In this document: piece after piece, positions 1 to 9,735 of the stretch | How positions within the stretch are numbered: position 1 is the first letter of the stretch | Layout of the letters: each line of letters opens with the position of its first letter | Assembly (NCBI GenBank): GCA_944380065.1 | Contig: CALWGM010000105.1 | Coordinates: 19,628 to 83,627 of the forward strand | Reading direction: 5' to 3' | DNA length: 64,000 bases | Source: an uncultured Lachnospiraceae bacterium | GTDB lineage: Bacteria > Bacillota > Clostridia > Lachnospirales > Lachnospiraceae | Translations under genes and position numbers: made by a program | The notes under the pieces: model-generated | Seen by the model: only the letters and a program-made list of their open reading frames with translations | The model's database searches: none | Told to the model about the DNA's origin: nothing

Positions 1-181
1 CGCCGTTTCTGCCTCCGAGGTGGGAATCTATCTTGTGGGGATGGCGATTGCCGCGGCGGTTGGCTATGTCTGCATCAAGACCATGCTGGTGATCGTGCGC
101 AGGAAAAAGTTCAAGTATTTTGCAATCTACTGCCTGGCGGTGGGCGTCCTGGCCATTGCAGGGCATTTTTATCTTGCCTGA
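1..181 (+). CDS. uppP: Undecaprenyl-diphosphatase C-terminus (partial)
   Basis: This is the 3' end of a gene cut by the window edge; the frame begins at base 2 and stops with TGA at 179-181, giving 59 codons. The peptide holds a hydrophobic stretch, a basic patch (RRKKFKYFAIYCLAVG) and a final hydrophobic helix, the arrangement at the C-terminus of BacA/UppP membrane phosphatases, where a last Arg/Lys-rich loop precedes a Tyr-containing helix. UppP recycles undecaprenyl pyrophosphate to the monophosphate carrier used for peptidoglycan. That role matches uppS, dxr and ispG further along the window. The catalytic part lies outside the window, so the call rests on the tail alone. Confidence 0.7.
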   Translation, partial: AVSASEVGIYLVGMAIAAAVGYVCIKTMLVIVRRKKFKYFAIYCLAVGVLAIAGHFYLA

Positions 182-252
182 GGACAGCCCGGCAGGGGAA
201 GGCAGAACAATCTGTTTCTGCGTTCCATTCCATATGATTTTGTGAGGTAATT

Positions 253-2817
253 ATGGCAGCAACAAAGAAGAAAACAGCTTCCCGGAAGAAATCTTCCGGG
301 AAAAAACATACAGGAACGCGTTCACAAAAGAGCAGCGCTGCTTCCGGGTTCCCCTGGAAGAGTGAAGTGCTGCTGTTTGCTGTTCTGGCGTTTTCGATCG
401 TACTGTTTATTACGAATATCGGGAAGGGCGGCGTTGTGGGAAATGCTGTCAGCCATTTCTTTTTCGGCGTGTTTGGCATCATGTCCTATGCGTTTCCCTT
501 TGTTTTGTTTCTGGTGACCGCTTTTCTGATTTCCAACCGGAACCGGGGGCGGGCGAATACCGCAGCGTATTCCGGACGGGTGATTATGAAGTCCCTGGCC
601 GGGATCCTGTTTTATGTGTTTCTCTGTGTGTTTTCCCACCTTGTTTATCTGGGTGAAGCGGATACCGGACTGACCGACCTGTATCAGGAGTGTGCAGGCG
701 CCAGGGCCGGGGGCGGCGTGCTGGGAGGCGTGATCGGCGCCGGGCTGGTGCAGGCGTTCGGTATCTGGGGTACCTATGTGATCGATATCGCCATCCTGAT
801 CCTCTGTGTGGTCCTGATCACGGAGAAGTCCCTGTTCAAGGGGATCTCCCGGGGGAGCCGCAGGGTATATGAGTCCGCTAAGGATGACGCGCGGCGCAGG
901 AAGGAAAGTTCCGTCAGAAAGAGGGAAGCGCGCAGAGAGCAGGAGCGGCAGAGGGAAGAAAAGACGGCGCCGGAGGAAACAGCCGCCGGGCGCAGGAGGG
1001 ATAAGAAGGTTTCCGGCGTCTCGCTGGACACCGGGCTGAAGCCGGAGAAAAAGGAAACAGAGTCGGACCGTTTGGAGGAAGTGGATATGTCCGCCATGTC
1101 AGACGGGAGCGCGGACAGCGTGACAGAGCAGCAGTCGAAGGAGTTCTGGGAGCATTATCAGGAGCCGGAGATCCATATGCCGGGGCAGAAGGGGGCCGAA
1201 GAGCAGGAGACGCAGCAGGCACAGGCGCCGGAGGCTCCTGCAAAACGGGCCAGAAAGCCGAAACAGTCTGCGGCGGAGGTGACCTCGGAGGTTTCCGATA
1301 TCAGCAGAACCATCGAGGCCGGTGCGAAGACGCAGCCTCCGGCCTATGTGTTTCCGGATGTGCGGCTGCTGAAGAAGGGGGATCCTGCGAAAATGGGGGA
1401 TTCCAGGCAGCATCTGCAGGAAATGTCCGCCCGGCTGCAGCGGACGCTGGAGACGTTCGGCGTAAACGCCAGGGTCACCAACGTGGTCTGCGGGCCTGCG
1501 GTGACCCAGTATGAGATCCATCCGGAGATGGGAGTCAAGGTCAGCAAGATCGTGAATCTGGCAGACGATATCAAGCTGAACCTGGCGGTCCCTGATATCC
1601 GGATCGAGGCGCCGATCCCGGGGAAGGCGGCCATCGGCATTGAAGTCCCGAATAAGGAAAATGTGACCGTTGCGTTCCGCGATCTGGTGGAAGCGAAAGA
1701 GTTCCGGAGCCATCCGTCGAAGATCTCATTTTGTGTGGGAAAGGATATCGCCGGGCATGTGATTGTGGCGGATATTGCGAAGATGCCGCATCTTCTGATT
1801 GCGGGAGCTACGGGTTCCGGCAAATCTGTCTGCATTAATACGATTATTATGAGTATTTTATATAAAGCGGATCCGTCGGAAGTGAAGCTGATCATGATTG
1901 ATCCCAAGGTGGTGGAGCTGAGCGTATACAACCAGATTCCCCATCTTCTGATCCCGGTTGTGACAGATCCGAAAAAAGCGGCCGGGGCGCTGCACTGGGC
2001 GGTTGCCGAGATGACGGAGCGCTACCAGAAGTTTGCGGAATACGGGGTGCGCGATATTAAGGGCTACAATCAGAGGGTGGAGTCCGTGCAGGATCTTCCC
2101 GGTGAGGATAAGCCGCAGAAGATGACCCAGATCGTGGTGATCGTGGATGAGCTGGCGGATCTGATGATGGTGGCTCCCGGGGATGTGGAGGACGCCATCT
2201 GCCGGCTGGCGCAGCTGGCCAGGGCGGCGGGTATCCACCTGATCATCGCTACCCAGCGACCGTCCGTCAATGTGATTACCGGGCTGATCAAGGCCAATAT
2301 GCCTTCCAGGATTGCTTTTTCCGTGACCTCCGGCGTGGATTCCAGGACGATCCTGGATATGAACGGGGCGGAAAAGCTGCTGGGAAAGGGCGATATGCTG
2401 TTTTATCCCCAGGGATATTCCAAGCCGCTGCGTGTTCAGGGCGCCTTTGTCTCTGACAAAGAAGTTTCTGACGTGGTGGATTATATTGTTGATAAAAACG
2501 GCCAGGTATCTTATAATTCAGAAATAGAAGGAAAAGTGACCGAATCACAGTCCATGATGGGAGGCGGCAGCGGCTTCACGGAGACGGCCGACGACCGGGA
2601 CAGTTATTTTGATGATGCGGCCCGGTTCCTGATTGAGAAGGAAAAGGGATCCATCGGCATGCTGCAGCGGAATTTTCGGATCGGGTTCAACCGGGCGGCA
2701 AGGATCATGGATCAGTTGGAAGAGGCCGGCATCGTGGGGCCGGAGGAGGGCACGAAGCCCCGCCGGGTACTGATGACCATGGCTGAATATGAAGGGTTGT
2801 CCGGGGATGGACAGTAG
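253..2817 (+). CDS. ftsK: DNA translocase FtsK/SpoIIIE
   Basis: An 854-residue ATP-driven double-stranded DNA pump that moves chromosome ends through the division or sporulation septum. A Lys/Ser-rich N-terminus (residues 1-40) precedes about four membrane segments (about 40-200), a charged Glu/Arg/Lys-rich linker (about 205-370) and the RecA-like motor. Walker A is GATGSGKS at 518-525 and Walker B is [10 protein letters not shown] around Asp632. A C-terminal winged-helix gamma domain (about 790-845, [20 protein letters not shown]) reads polar DNA sequences. The start ATG at 253 has a weak GTGAGG ribosome site. Its position after uppP and before fhs looks like a housekeeping location. FtsK and SpoIIIE cannot be told apart by sequence here; a spore-former may use this one protein for both jobs. 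Confidence 0.95.
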   Translation: MAATKKKTASRKKSSGKKHTGTRSQKSSAASGFPWKSEVLLFAVLAFSIVLFITNIGKGGVVGNAVSHFFFGVFGIMSYAFPFVLFLVTAFLISNRNRGRANTAAYSGRVIMKSLAGILFYVFLCVFSHLVYLGEADTGLTDLYQECAGARAGGGVLGGVIGAGLVQAFGIWGTYVIDIAILILCVVLITEKSLFKGISRGSRRVYESAKDDARRRKESSVRKREARREQERQREEKTAPEETAAGRRRDKKVSGVSLDTGLKPEKKETESDRLEEVDMSAMSDGSADSVTEQQSKEFWEHYQEPEIHMPGQKGAEEQETQQAQAPEAPAKRARKPKQSAAEVTSEVSDISRTIEAGAKTQPPAYVFPDVRLLKKGDPAKMGDSRQHLQEMSARLQRTLETFGVNARVTNVVCGPAVTQYEIHPEMGVKVSKIVNLADDIKLNLAVPDIRIEAPIPGKAAIGIEVPNKENVTVAFRDLVEAKEFRSHPSKISFCVGKDIAGHVIVADIAKMPHLLIAGATGSGKSVCINTIIMSILYKADPSEVKLIMIDPKVVELSVYNQIPHLLIPVVTDPKKAAGALHWAVAEMTERYQKFAEYGVRDIKGYNQRVESVQDLPGEDKPQKMTQIVVIVDELADLMMVAPGDVEDAICRLAQLARAAGIHLIIATQRPSVNVITGLIKANMPSRIAFSVTSGVDSRTILDMNGAEKLLGKGDMLFYPQGYSKPLRVQGAFVSDKEVSDVVDYIVDKNGQVSYNSEIEGKVTESQSMMGGGSGFTETADDRDSYFDDAARFLIEKEKGSIGMLQRNFRIGFNRAARIMDQLEEAGIVGPEEGTKPRRVLMTMAEYEGLSGDGQ

Positions 2818-2873
2818 CTTTTGGGCAGAAAAAGCAGCAGGTTCCCGGGGAATCTGTTTGAGAACCGCATGGG

Positions 2874-2892
2874 AAACGCGGCGCGCGTTTTT
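2874..2892 (+). terminator. Possible weak intrinsic terminator after ftsK
   Basis: A 6-bp GC-rich stem (AAACGC / GCGTTT, loop GGCGC) is followed by TTTTT in the 121-bp gap between ftsK and fhs. The stem is short, so partial read-through is likely. Confidence 0.4.
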
Positions 2893-2938
2893 CAGATAGA
2901 TTACTTTAGGAAAATTCACTTGCAGGAGGACAGGGCGT

Positions 2939-4609
2939 ATGAAAACAGATATTGAGATCGCACAGGAAGCGAAGATGGAGCATATTGCGAAGGTTGCCGG
3001 ACAGCTGGGGATTACGGAGGACGAATTAGAGCTTTATGGAAAATATAAGGCAAAACTGTCCGATGAGCTGATGGACCGGGTGAAGGATAACCCGGATGGA
3101 AAATTAGTGCTGGTGACGGCCATTAACCCGACCCCTGCAGGCGAGGGGAAGACGACCACCAGTATCGGCCTGGCGCAGGCCATGGGACGGCTGAATCAAA
3201 AGGCGGTTCTTGCCCTGCGGGAGCCTTCTCTTGGTCCCTGTTTTGGCATCAAGGGCGGAGCAGCCGGCGGCGGTTATGCGCAGGTGGTGCCGATGGAGGA
3301 TCTGAATCTGCATTTTACCGGGGATTTCCATGCGATTACTTCCGCCAACAATCTTTTGGCGGCGATGCTGGATAATCATATCCAGCAGGGGAACGCGCTC
3401 TGTATCGATCCCCGCCAGGTGGTATGGAAACGCTGCCTGGATATGAACGACCGGGTACTGAGAAATATCGTGGTGGGTCTGGGAAGCAAGATGGACGGTA
3501 TGGTGCGGGAGGATCATTTTGTCATCACCGTAGCCACGGAGATCATGGCGGTTCTCTGCCTGGCGGCTGATATGGATGACCTGAAGCGCCGGCTGGGGCG
3601 GATGATCGTGGCGTACTCTTTTGACGGAAAGCCGGTGACCGCAGACGACCTGCAGGCCACAGGCGCCATGGCGGCTCTTTTAAAAGACGCACTGAAGCCG
3701 AACCTGATCCAGACGCTGGAGCATACGCCGGCCATCGTGCACGGCGGACCGTTCGCCAATATTGCCCACGGCTGCAACAGTGTGCGGGCAACCCGTATGG
3801 CCATGAAGCTGGCGGATATTACCATCACGGAGGCCGGATTCGGCGCGGATCTGGGGGCGGAAAAGTTTTTCGATATCAAGTGCCGCATGGCGGGGCTGAA
3901 ACCGGACGCTGTGGTTCTGGTTGCCACGGTGCGGGCATTAAAATATAATGGAGGCGTACCCAAAACGGAGCTGGTACCGGAGAATCTGGACGCGCTGAAG
4001 AAGGGAATCGTCAACTTGGAGAAGCACATTGAGAATCTCCAGAAATACGGAGTGCCGGTGGTGGTGACCCTGAATTCTTTTGTTACAGATACAGAGGCCG
4101 AGCTGAAGTTCGTGGAGGACTTCTGCGTGGCGCGGGGATGTGACTTTGCCCTGTCCCGTGTCTGGGAAAAAGGCGGCGAGGGCGGTATTGAATTAGCAGA
4201 GAAGGTGCTGGATGTTTTAGAGCAGAAGGAGAGCCATTTTAAGGTTCTCTATGAGGACAGCCTGCCGCTGAAGGATAAGATCGAGACGGTTGCGAGGGAA
4301 ATCTATGGCGCGGACGGCGTGACCTATTCCAACGCCGCTGCCAGGGAACTGAAGCGGATCACAGACCTTGGCATGGGTGATTTCCCTGTCTGTATGGCAA
4401 AAACACAGTATTCCCTGTCCGATGACCAGAATAAGTTGGGGCGCCCGGAACACTTTACGGTGAATGTGCGCGAAGTGTATGTGAATGCCGGGGCCGGTTT
4501 TGTGGTGGCGGTGACCGGGGCGATCATGACGATGCCAGGACTGCCGAAAAAGCCGGCGGCCAACAATATTGATGTGGATTCCAACGGTGTGATCACCGGA
4601 TTATTTTAG
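2939..4609 (+). CDS. fhs: Formate--tetrahydrofolate ligase
   Basis: This 556-residue enzyme makes 10-formyl-THF from formate, THF and ATP. It feeds purine and formyl-Met synthesis, and in acetogens the methyl branch of the Wood-Ljungdahl pathway. The length matches the family. The ATP-binding loop [10 protein letters not shown] is present with GEGKTT at residues 68-73, followed by a conserved substrate region ([20 protein letters not shown]). The start ATG at 2939 follows a good AGGAGG site (2922-2927). It stands alone between ftsK and an envelope protein gene; no other Wood-Ljungdahl genes lie in the window, so acetogenesis cannot be inferred from this gene. Confidence 0.97.
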   Translation: MKTDIEIAQEAKMEHIAKVAGQLGITEDELELYGKYKAKLSDELMDRVKDNPDGKLVLVTAINPTPAGEGKTTTSIGLAQAMGRLNQKAVLALREPSLGPCFGIKGGAAGGGYAQVVPMEDLNLHFTGDFHAITSANNLLAAMLDNHIQQGNALCIDPRQVVWKRCLDMNDRVLRNIVVGLGSKMDGMVREDHFVITVATEIMAVLCLAADMDDLKRRLGRMIVAYSFDGKPVTADDLQATGAMAALLKDALKPNLIQTLEHTPAIVHGGPFANIAHGCNSVRATRMAMKLADITITEAGFGADLGAEKFFDIKCRMAGLKPDAVVLVATVRALKYNGGVPKTELVPENLDALKKGIVNLEKHIENLQKYGVPVVVTLNSFVTDTEAELKFVEDFCVARGCDFALSRVWEKGGEGGIELAEKVLDVLEQKESHFKVLYEDSLPLKDKIETVAREIYGADGVTYSNAAARELKRITDLGMGDFPVCMAKTQYSLSDDQNKLGRPEHFTVNVREVYVNAGAGFVVAVTGAIMTMPGLPKKPAANNIDVDSNGVITGLF

Positions 4610-4662
4610 GAAATACGGATTTTATCAGCGTTTCTATCATTCAGGGCAGAGAGAGGATCAGC

Positions 4663-5865
4663 ATGGTTTGTTCAAAGTGTGGAGCCAAACTGAAGGAGGG
4701 CTGTGTCTACTGTTCGCAGTGCGGGCAGGAAGCCCAGATCGTTTCTGAGATCAATATTCTGGAAGATGATCTCCTGCGGGAGATTATGGATGACAGGGAA
4801 AGTCAGGGAAGCGGGCACAGAGGCGGGCCGGAGAAGGAAGAGGAGGGTCAGCCGGAAAAATATGACAGGAAAAATGAAGGGCAGGAAGGGAAAAAGACCC
4901 GGGCATTAAGGCGCAGACTGCTGATTCTGGTGGCTGTCTTAGCGGCGGCTGTGGCGGTTGCCCTGGGGCTGTTTGCCTACCGGCAGAACCATTCCCAGGA
5001 GCACCTGTTATCCAGAGCACAGGAGGCCTACGGACAGAAGGATTATGAGGATGCGCTGAACTATGCGGACCGGATCCTTGCCCTGAATGGGGAAAATGTG
5101 GAGGCTATGCTGCTGAAAGGACAGGTGTGGCTGGACAGGAAGGAATATGAGGATGCAGAGGCGCAGTTTTTAGAGGTTCTCTCACTGGATCCCTCCTGTG
5201 CGGAAGCATACCGTGGGCTGCTTGTCCTGTATGACGCCCGGGGACAGAAGGCAGAGATCCGTGAACTGATGGACGGGGTGGAGGACGAAGAGATCCTGGC
5301 CCTGTTTGAAGACTATGTAGTTCCCGAGCCGGAGATCCAGGTGGAGAGCGGCAGTTTTTCAGAATATTTTACTGTGGAGATTTCCGCGCCGGAGAAGGGG
5401 CTGGAGATTTATTATACCCTGGACGGGACGACGCCGGATGAGGACAGTACGCTCTATGAAGAGCCGGTGGAGATTTCCGATCAGGGAACGACGGTTCTGA
5501 CTGCCGTATGCCGGGATAAGGACGGCGAATACAGCGAACCGGTGCGGGCGGAGTATACGGTAGAGCTGGATGTGCCGGACGCCCCGACGGCATCTCCGGA
5601 CGGCGGGCAGTTTTCCATGCCTGCAGCGGTTACGGTGACCGTGCCGGAGGGAACCACGGTTTATTATACCTGGGACGGCTCTGAACCGGACCGGAATTCC
5701 GCCAGGTATAGCGGGGCGATCCAGATCCCGGAGGGGAATAATATTCTGTCATTGGTGGCGATTGATGGAAACGGCATGAAGAGCAGTGTCAGGAAATATA
5801 ATTATATCTATTATCCGGAAAGTACAGATACCGGGTCCGGACAGACAGATCCGGTGTCCGGCTGA
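4663..5865 (+). CDS. Zinc-ribbon, single-TM, TPR protein with two chitobiase-C-type repeats
   Basis: A 400-residue protein of unknown function. The N-terminus is a zinc ribbon (CSKCG near residue 3, CSQCG near residue 18), then an acidic/basic linker, then one membrane helix (LLILVAVLAAAVAVALGLFA, about residues 86-107). Outside the membrane lie two to three TPR-like helical repeats (about 115-205, with the 'YEDAL..A..IL.L' pattern) and two tandem beta domains of the chitobiase/beta-hexosaminidase C-terminal type (about 225-300 and 310-385), each with a YYTxDGxxPD signature. The topology suggests a cytosolic zinc ribbon and an extracellular TPR/beta module. Such zinc-ribbon plus membrane-helix architectures are common in Clostridia envelope proteins. 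It sits just upstream of dapF-murE, so a cell-wall-linked role is possible but unproven. Confidence 0.8.
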   Translation: MVCSKCGAKLKEGCVYCSQCGQEAQIVSEINILEDDLLREIMDDRESQGSGHRGGPEKEEEGQPEKYDRKNEGQEGKKTRALRRRLLILVAVLAAAVAVALGLFAYRQNHSQEHLLSRAQEAYGQKDYEDALNYADRILALNGENVEAMLLKGQVWLDRKEYEDAEAQFLEVLSLDPSCAEAYRGLLVLYDARGQKAEIRELMDGVEDEEILALFEDYVVPEPEIQVESGSFSEYFTVEISAPEKGLEIYYTLDGTTPDEDSTLYEEPVEISDQGTTVLTAVCRDKDGEYSEPVRAEYTVELDVPDAPTASPDGGQFSMPAAVTVTVPEGTTVYYTWDGSEPDRNSARYSGAIQIPEGNNILSLVAIDGNGMKSSVRKYNYIYYPESTDTGSGQTDPVSG

Positions 5866-5927
5866 CCCGGAGGGCGGAGCCTGCGGAAGGATTCCGGCTG
5901 CCGCCCGGCGATAAAAAGGAGCAGATT

Positions 5928-6776
5928 ATGAAGTTTACAAAAATGCACGGATGCGGCAATGATTATGTCTATGTGAATTGTTTTGAGGAAACCGTGAAAA
6001 ATCCCGGCGCGGTTTCCAGATATGTCAGCGACCGCCATTTCGGGATCGGTTCTGACGGGATGATCCTGATCGGGCCGTCGGATACGGCGGATTTCCGGAT
6101 GGCCATGTACAATGCGGATGGTTCCGAGGGAAGTATGTGCGGGAACGGGATCCGCTGTGTGGCGAAGTACGTGTACGATTACGGCCTGACGGATCAGACC
6201 TCCATTTCTGTGGAGACCAGATCCGGAATCAAATATCTGGATCTGACCGTGGAGGACGGAAAAGTATCCCTGGTAAAGGTGAATATGGGGGCGCCCTCCC
6301 TGCTGGCAAAGGACATCCCGGTGGTTACAGAGAAAGAATATGTAGTGGACGAACCGCTGACGATTTCAGGGGAGGAATATTATATTACCTGTGTTTCCAT
6401 GGGCAATCCCCATGCGGTGACCTTTGTGAAGGATACGGCCGCCTTCCCGGTGGAGCAGGTGGGTCCGTATTTTGAAAACCATGAGATGTTCCCGGACCGG
6501 GTAAATACAGAGTTTGTACAGCTGATCAGCCGCTCCGAGATGAATATGCGCGTCTGGGAGCGGGGATCCGGCGAAACCTGGGCCTGCGGAACCGGCACCT
6601 GCGCTTCGGTAGTGGCGGCAGTGGTCAACGGATATACAGATGAACATGTGCTGGTGCATCTGCGCGGGGGCGACCTGCAGATTGATTATGACCGGACGGC
6701 AGATACGGTCTGGATGACCGGACCGGCCACTACGGTATTTGACGGTGAGATCGATATCAGTGCAATAGATCAGTAG
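5928..6776 (+). CDS. dapF: Diaminopimelate epimerase
   Basis: A 282-residue PLP-independent epimerase converting LL-DAP to meso-DAP for lysine and peptidoglycan synthesis. Both catalytic-cysteine motifs are present: NADGSEGSMCGNGIRC near residues 64-80 and WACGTGTCAS near 220. The N-terminus (MKFTKMHGCGNDYVYVN) is typical. The ATG at 5928 is preceded by AAAAAGGAG. It lies 12 bp upstream of murE, whose product adds meso-DAP to the wall precursor, so the two consecutive steps are encoded side by side. Confidence 0.97.
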   Translation: MKFTKMHGCGNDYVYVNCFEETVKNPGAVSRYVSDRHFGIGSDGMILIGPSDTADFRMAMYNADGSEGSMCGNGIRCVAKYVYDYGLTDQTSISVETRSGIKYLDLTVEDGKVSLVKVNMGAPSLLAKDIPVVTEKEYVVDEPLTISGEEYYITCVSMGNPHAVTFVKDTAAFPVEQVGPYFENHEMFPDRVNTEFVQLISRSEMNMRVWERGSGETWACGTGTCASVVAAVVNGYTDEHVLVHLRGGDLQIDYDRTADTVWMTGPATTVFDGEIDISAIDQ

Positions 6777-6788
6777 AGGAGTAAGAGG

Positions 6789-8258
6789 ATGAGGTTATCA
6801 GATTTGATGCAGGGGATCCGCTGTGAATGCCTGCAGGGTGATATGGACCGGGAGATCAGTACGCTGGTTTATGATTCCCGGAAAATAGAAAAGGATTCTG
6901 TGTTTGTATGTATCTGCGGCGCTGTCAGCGACGGGCATGATTATGTGGCGCAGGCGGCGGAAAAAGGCGCGGCGGCCGTGGTAGTGCAAAAGGATGTTGC
7001 GGTGGACGGATCGGTTGCGGTGATCCGCACGGAGGACACCAGGCTGGCCCTGGCAGAGATGTCTGCGGCTTATTTCGGGCACCCGGCCAGGGAACTGACT
7101 ACCATCGGCATCACCGGGACAAAGGGAAAGACGACCGCCACATATATGGTGCGCTCCATCTTAGAGCATTCCGGCTATAAGACCGGACTGATCGGCACCA
7201 TCGAGATGATCATCGGCGACGAGACCATCCCGGCAGCCAATACGACGCCGGAATCCTATGTGATCCAGGAGACGTTCCGCAAGATGGCGGATGCCGGATG
7301 CCAGTGCGTGGTGATGGAGGTGTCCTCCCAGGGGCTGATGCTGCACCGGGTGGGCGGTTTTGTATTTGATTACGGGATTTTTACGAACTTAGAGCCGGAC
7401 CACATCGGCCCCAATGAGCACAAAGACCTGAATGACTATATCCGCTGCAAGAGCCTTCTGTTCCGGCAGTGCCGGTATGGGATTTTCAATGCGGATGACA
7501 GCCATCTGGCAAAGATCATGGAAGGGCATACCTGTGAGGTGGAGACCTACGGCTTCTCGGAGCAGGCGGATCTGCGGGCGCAGGATGTGCATCTGTTTGA
7601 CAGGGGAGGCGTGCTGGGCGTTGCCTACCATCTGAGCGGAAAATTGGACATGGATGTGGAGATCGATATTCCGGGAACCTTCAGCGTCTACAACTCCATG
7701 ACGGCCATTGCCATTTGCCTGCATTTCGGCGTCCGGCCGGAGGTGATCAAAGAGTCCCTGGCCAGGATCCATGTGAAGGGCAGGGTGGAGCTCCTCCCCG
7801 TTTCGTCTAAGTTTACGCTGATGATTGATTACGCCCACAACGCCATGAGTCTGGAAAGCCTTCTGACCACTTTAAGGGAATACCATCCCCGGCGTCTGGT
7901 CTGCCTGTTCGGCTGCGGCGGCAACCGTTCCCGCGACCGCAGGTTCCAGATGGGCGAGGTTTCCTCCCGGCTGGCCGACCTGACCATTGTCACTTCTGAC
8001 AATCCGCGGAATGAGGAACCGCAGGCCATCCTTGACGATATTGTTACCGGTGTGAAAAAGGCAGACGGAGCCTATATCTCCATCATCGACCGGGCGGAGG
8101 CGATCCGCTATGCCATTGAGCATGCCGAGGAGGGCGATGTGATCGTCCTGGCCGGGAAGGGGCATGAGGATTATCAGGAGATCTGCGGCAAAAAGCATCA
8201 TATGGACGAGCGGGAATTAGTGGCGGATGTGGTGAAGGACGGAAACTTTATCCGATAA
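6789..8258 (+). CDS. murE: UDP-MurNAc-L-Ala-D-Glu:meso-DAP ligase
   Basis: A 489-residue Mur ligase that adds the third stem-peptide residue in the cytoplasm using ATP. The ATP loop GITGTKGKTT is near residues 107-116. The substrate-selecting motif DNPR is at residues 404-407; in this family DNPR marks meso-diaminopimelate rather than lysine specificity, which agrees with dapF directly upstream. A GAGGAG-type ribosome site precedes the ATG at 6789. The C-terminal domain includes AGKGHEDYQ, typical of MurE. There is no sign of truncation. Confidence 0.96.
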   Translation: MRLSDLMQGIRCECLQGDMDREISTLVYDSRKIEKDSVFVCICGAVSDGHDYVAQAAEKGAAAVVVQKDVAVDGSVAVIRTEDTRLALAEMSAAYFGHPARELTTIGITGTKGKTTATYMVRSILEHSGYKTGLIGTIEMIIGDETIPAANTTPESYVIQETFRKMADAGCQCVVMEVSSQGLMLHRVGGFVFDYGIFTNLEPDHIGPNEHKDLNDYIRCKSLLFRQCRYGIFNADDSHLAKIMEGHTCEVETYGFSEQADLRAQDVHLFDRGGVLGVAYHLSGKLDMDVEIDIPGTFSVYNSMTAIAICLHFGVRPEVIKESLARIHVKGRVELLPVSSKFTLMIDYAHNAMSLESLLTTLREYHPRRLVCLFGCGGNRSRDRRFQMGEVSSRLADLTIVTSDNPRNEEPQAILDDIVTGVKKADGAYISIIDRAEAIRYAIEHAEEGDVIVLAGKGHEDYQEICGKKHHMDERELVADVVKDGNFIR

Positions 8259-8282
8259 AGGCTACTTTTTTGGGAATACATA

Positions 8283-8291
8283 TGGTATAAT
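8283..8291 (+). promoter_or_regulatory. Extended -10 promoter candidate for pyrH-frr
   Basis: TGG followed by a perfect TATAAT (8286-8291) forms an extended -10 element 38 bp upstream of the pyrH ATG, in the murE-pyrH gap. No convincing -35 is visible; a T-rich tract precedes it. Confidence 0.6.
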
Positions 8292-8328
8292 ACTTTTATA
8301 TTTTTGAATCAGAGTGAAGGGAGTTATC

Positions 8329-9024
8329 ATGAAGAGAGTTTTACTGAAGCTGAGCGGAGAGGCTCTTGCGGGAGAGAAAAAGACGGGCTTTGACGAGCCG
8401 ACGGTGACTGTGGTGGCGAACCAGGTGAAGCAGCTGACCGATCAGGGGATCCAGGTGGGGATCGTGATCGGCGGCGGCAATTTCTGGCGCGGCCGTACCA
8501 GCGAGACCATCGACCGGACCAAGGCAGACCAGATCGGGATGCTGGCCACGGTGATGAACTGCATTTATGTTTCCGAGATCTTCCGTTCGGTGGGGATGAA
8601 GACCAGCGTGCTGACTCCTTTTGCATGCGGCGCTTTTACAGAGCTTTTTTCCAAGGACAGGGCAAATGCCTGTTTTGAAAAAGGCATGGTGGTATTTTTC
8701 GCAGGAGGGACAGGCCACCCCTATTTTTCCACAGATACGGCTACGCTGCTGCGGGCGATTGAGATCGAGGCGGATGTGATCCTCCTGGCAAAGGCCATCG
8801 ACGGCGTGTATGACAGCGACCCGAAGCTGAATCCGGAGGCGGTCCGTTATGATGAGATTTCCATCCGGGAAGTGATTGACAGACAGTTAGCGGTGGTGGA
8901 TCTGGCAGCGTCGATTTTAGCCATGGAAAATAAAATGCCCATGTATGTGTTCGCCCTCAATGAGGAGGACAGTATTGTAAAAGCGATTTCAGGTGATTTT
9001 AACGGGACAAAGGTAACCGTTTAA
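8329..9024 (+). CDS. pyrH: UMP kinase
   Basis: A 231-residue amino-acid-kinase-fold enzyme phosphorylating UMP to UDP, the entry to UTP/CTP and to UDP-sugar wall precursors. Recognisable blocks are KRVLLKLSGEAL at the start, VIGGGNFWRG near residue 45, and TGHPYFSTDTAT near residue 127. The ATG at 8329 is preferred over an upstream in-frame GTG at 8314 because GAAGGGAG (8316-8323) is a good ribosome site just before it. It is followed 28 bp later by frr, the usual pyrH-frr pair. Confidence 0.96.
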   Translation: MKRVLLKLSGEALAGEKKTGFDEPTVTVVANQVKQLTDQGIQVGIVIGGGNFWRGRTSETIDRTKADQIGMLATVMNCIYVSEIFRSVGMKTSVLTPFACGAFTELFSKDRANACFEKGMVVFFAGGTGHPYFSTDTATLLRAIEIEADVILLAKAIDGVYDSDPKLNPEAVRYDEISIREVIDRQLAVVDLAASILAMENKMPMYVFALNEEDSIVKAISGDFNGTKVTV

Positions 9025-9052
9025 AGAAAATAATGGACCGGAGGTTTCAGAT

Positions 9053-9607
9053 ATGAATGCATTAATTCAACCTTACAACGAGAAAATGGAAAAATCTTAC
9101 CAGAATCTTCTGATGGAGTTCGGTTCGATCCGCGCAGGGCGGGCAAATCCCCATGTGCTGGATCAGATCCGTGTGGACTATTACGGATCTCCCATGCCGA
9201 TCCAGCAGATTGCCAATGTTTCTGTGCCGGAAGCGCGCATGATCCAGATCCAGCCCTGGGAGGCCTCCATGGTGAAGGCGATTGAGAAGGCGATTCTTAC
9301 TTCTGACCTGGGACTGAATCCCACCAACGACGGCAAGGCGATCCGACTGGTTTTCCCGGAACTGACCGAGGAGAGACGTAAGGAGCTTTCCAAGGATGTG
9401 AAGAAAAAAGGGGAGGGCGCCAAGGTTGCAGTCCGCAATATCCGCCGGGACGCCAATGAGTACCTGAAGAAACAGGGCAAGGCAGACGGCATTTCCGAGG
9501 ATGAGGTGAAAGACCTGCAGGATGAGGTGCAGAAGCTGACCGACAAGTATATCGCGAAGGTGGATGACGCGGTTGCGGAGAAGACAAAAGAGATCATGAC
9601 AGTTTAA
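9053..9607 (+). CDS. frr: Ribosome recycling factor
   Basis: A 184-residue factor that, with EF-G, splits post-termination ribosomes. Family features are RAGRANPHVLDQIRVDYYGS near residue 25 and a long helical region rich in Lys/Glu (ELTEERRKELSKDVKKKGE) in the middle. The length is standard. GGAGG ends 11 bp before the ATG at 9053. It is co-oriented with pyrH and probably cotranscribed from the promoter upstream of pyrH. Confidence 0.97.
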   Translation: MNALIQPYNEKMEKSYQNLLMEFGSIRAGRANPHVLDQIRVDYYGSPMPIQQIANVSVPEARMIQIQPWEASMVKAIEKAILTSDLGLNPTNDGKAIRLVFPELTEERRKELSKDVKKKGEGAKVAVRNIRRDANEYLKKQGKADGISEDEVKDLQDEVQKLTDKYIAKVDDAVAEKTKEIMTV

Positions 9608-9676
9608 CGCTGCATAGCTACTGTGAGCGAAGTCAACAGTAAGTGTTTCAGACTGCGGCAGGAGGATTTACGGGGA

Positions 9677-9707
9677 CATGGCGGCGCTGTGTCCTCGTCT
9701 TTGCGTA
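9677..9707 (+). other. Hairpin between frr and uppS
   Basis: GGGGACA near 9675 pairs with TGTCCTC near 9696 (one G-U pair) across a GC-rich loop. It is followed by a poor T-tract (GTCTTTG), so it is at best a weak terminator or processing site in this 125-bp gap. An additional short ACTGT/ACAGT repeat lies upstream. Confidence 0.3.
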
Positions 9708-9735
9708 GAAAATGATACAGAGGGGAAAATGATTG

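Noticed and set aside
2818-2938. THF riboswitch upstream of fhs
   Set aside because: The gap is too short and lacks the conserved core; it shows only a weak terminator.
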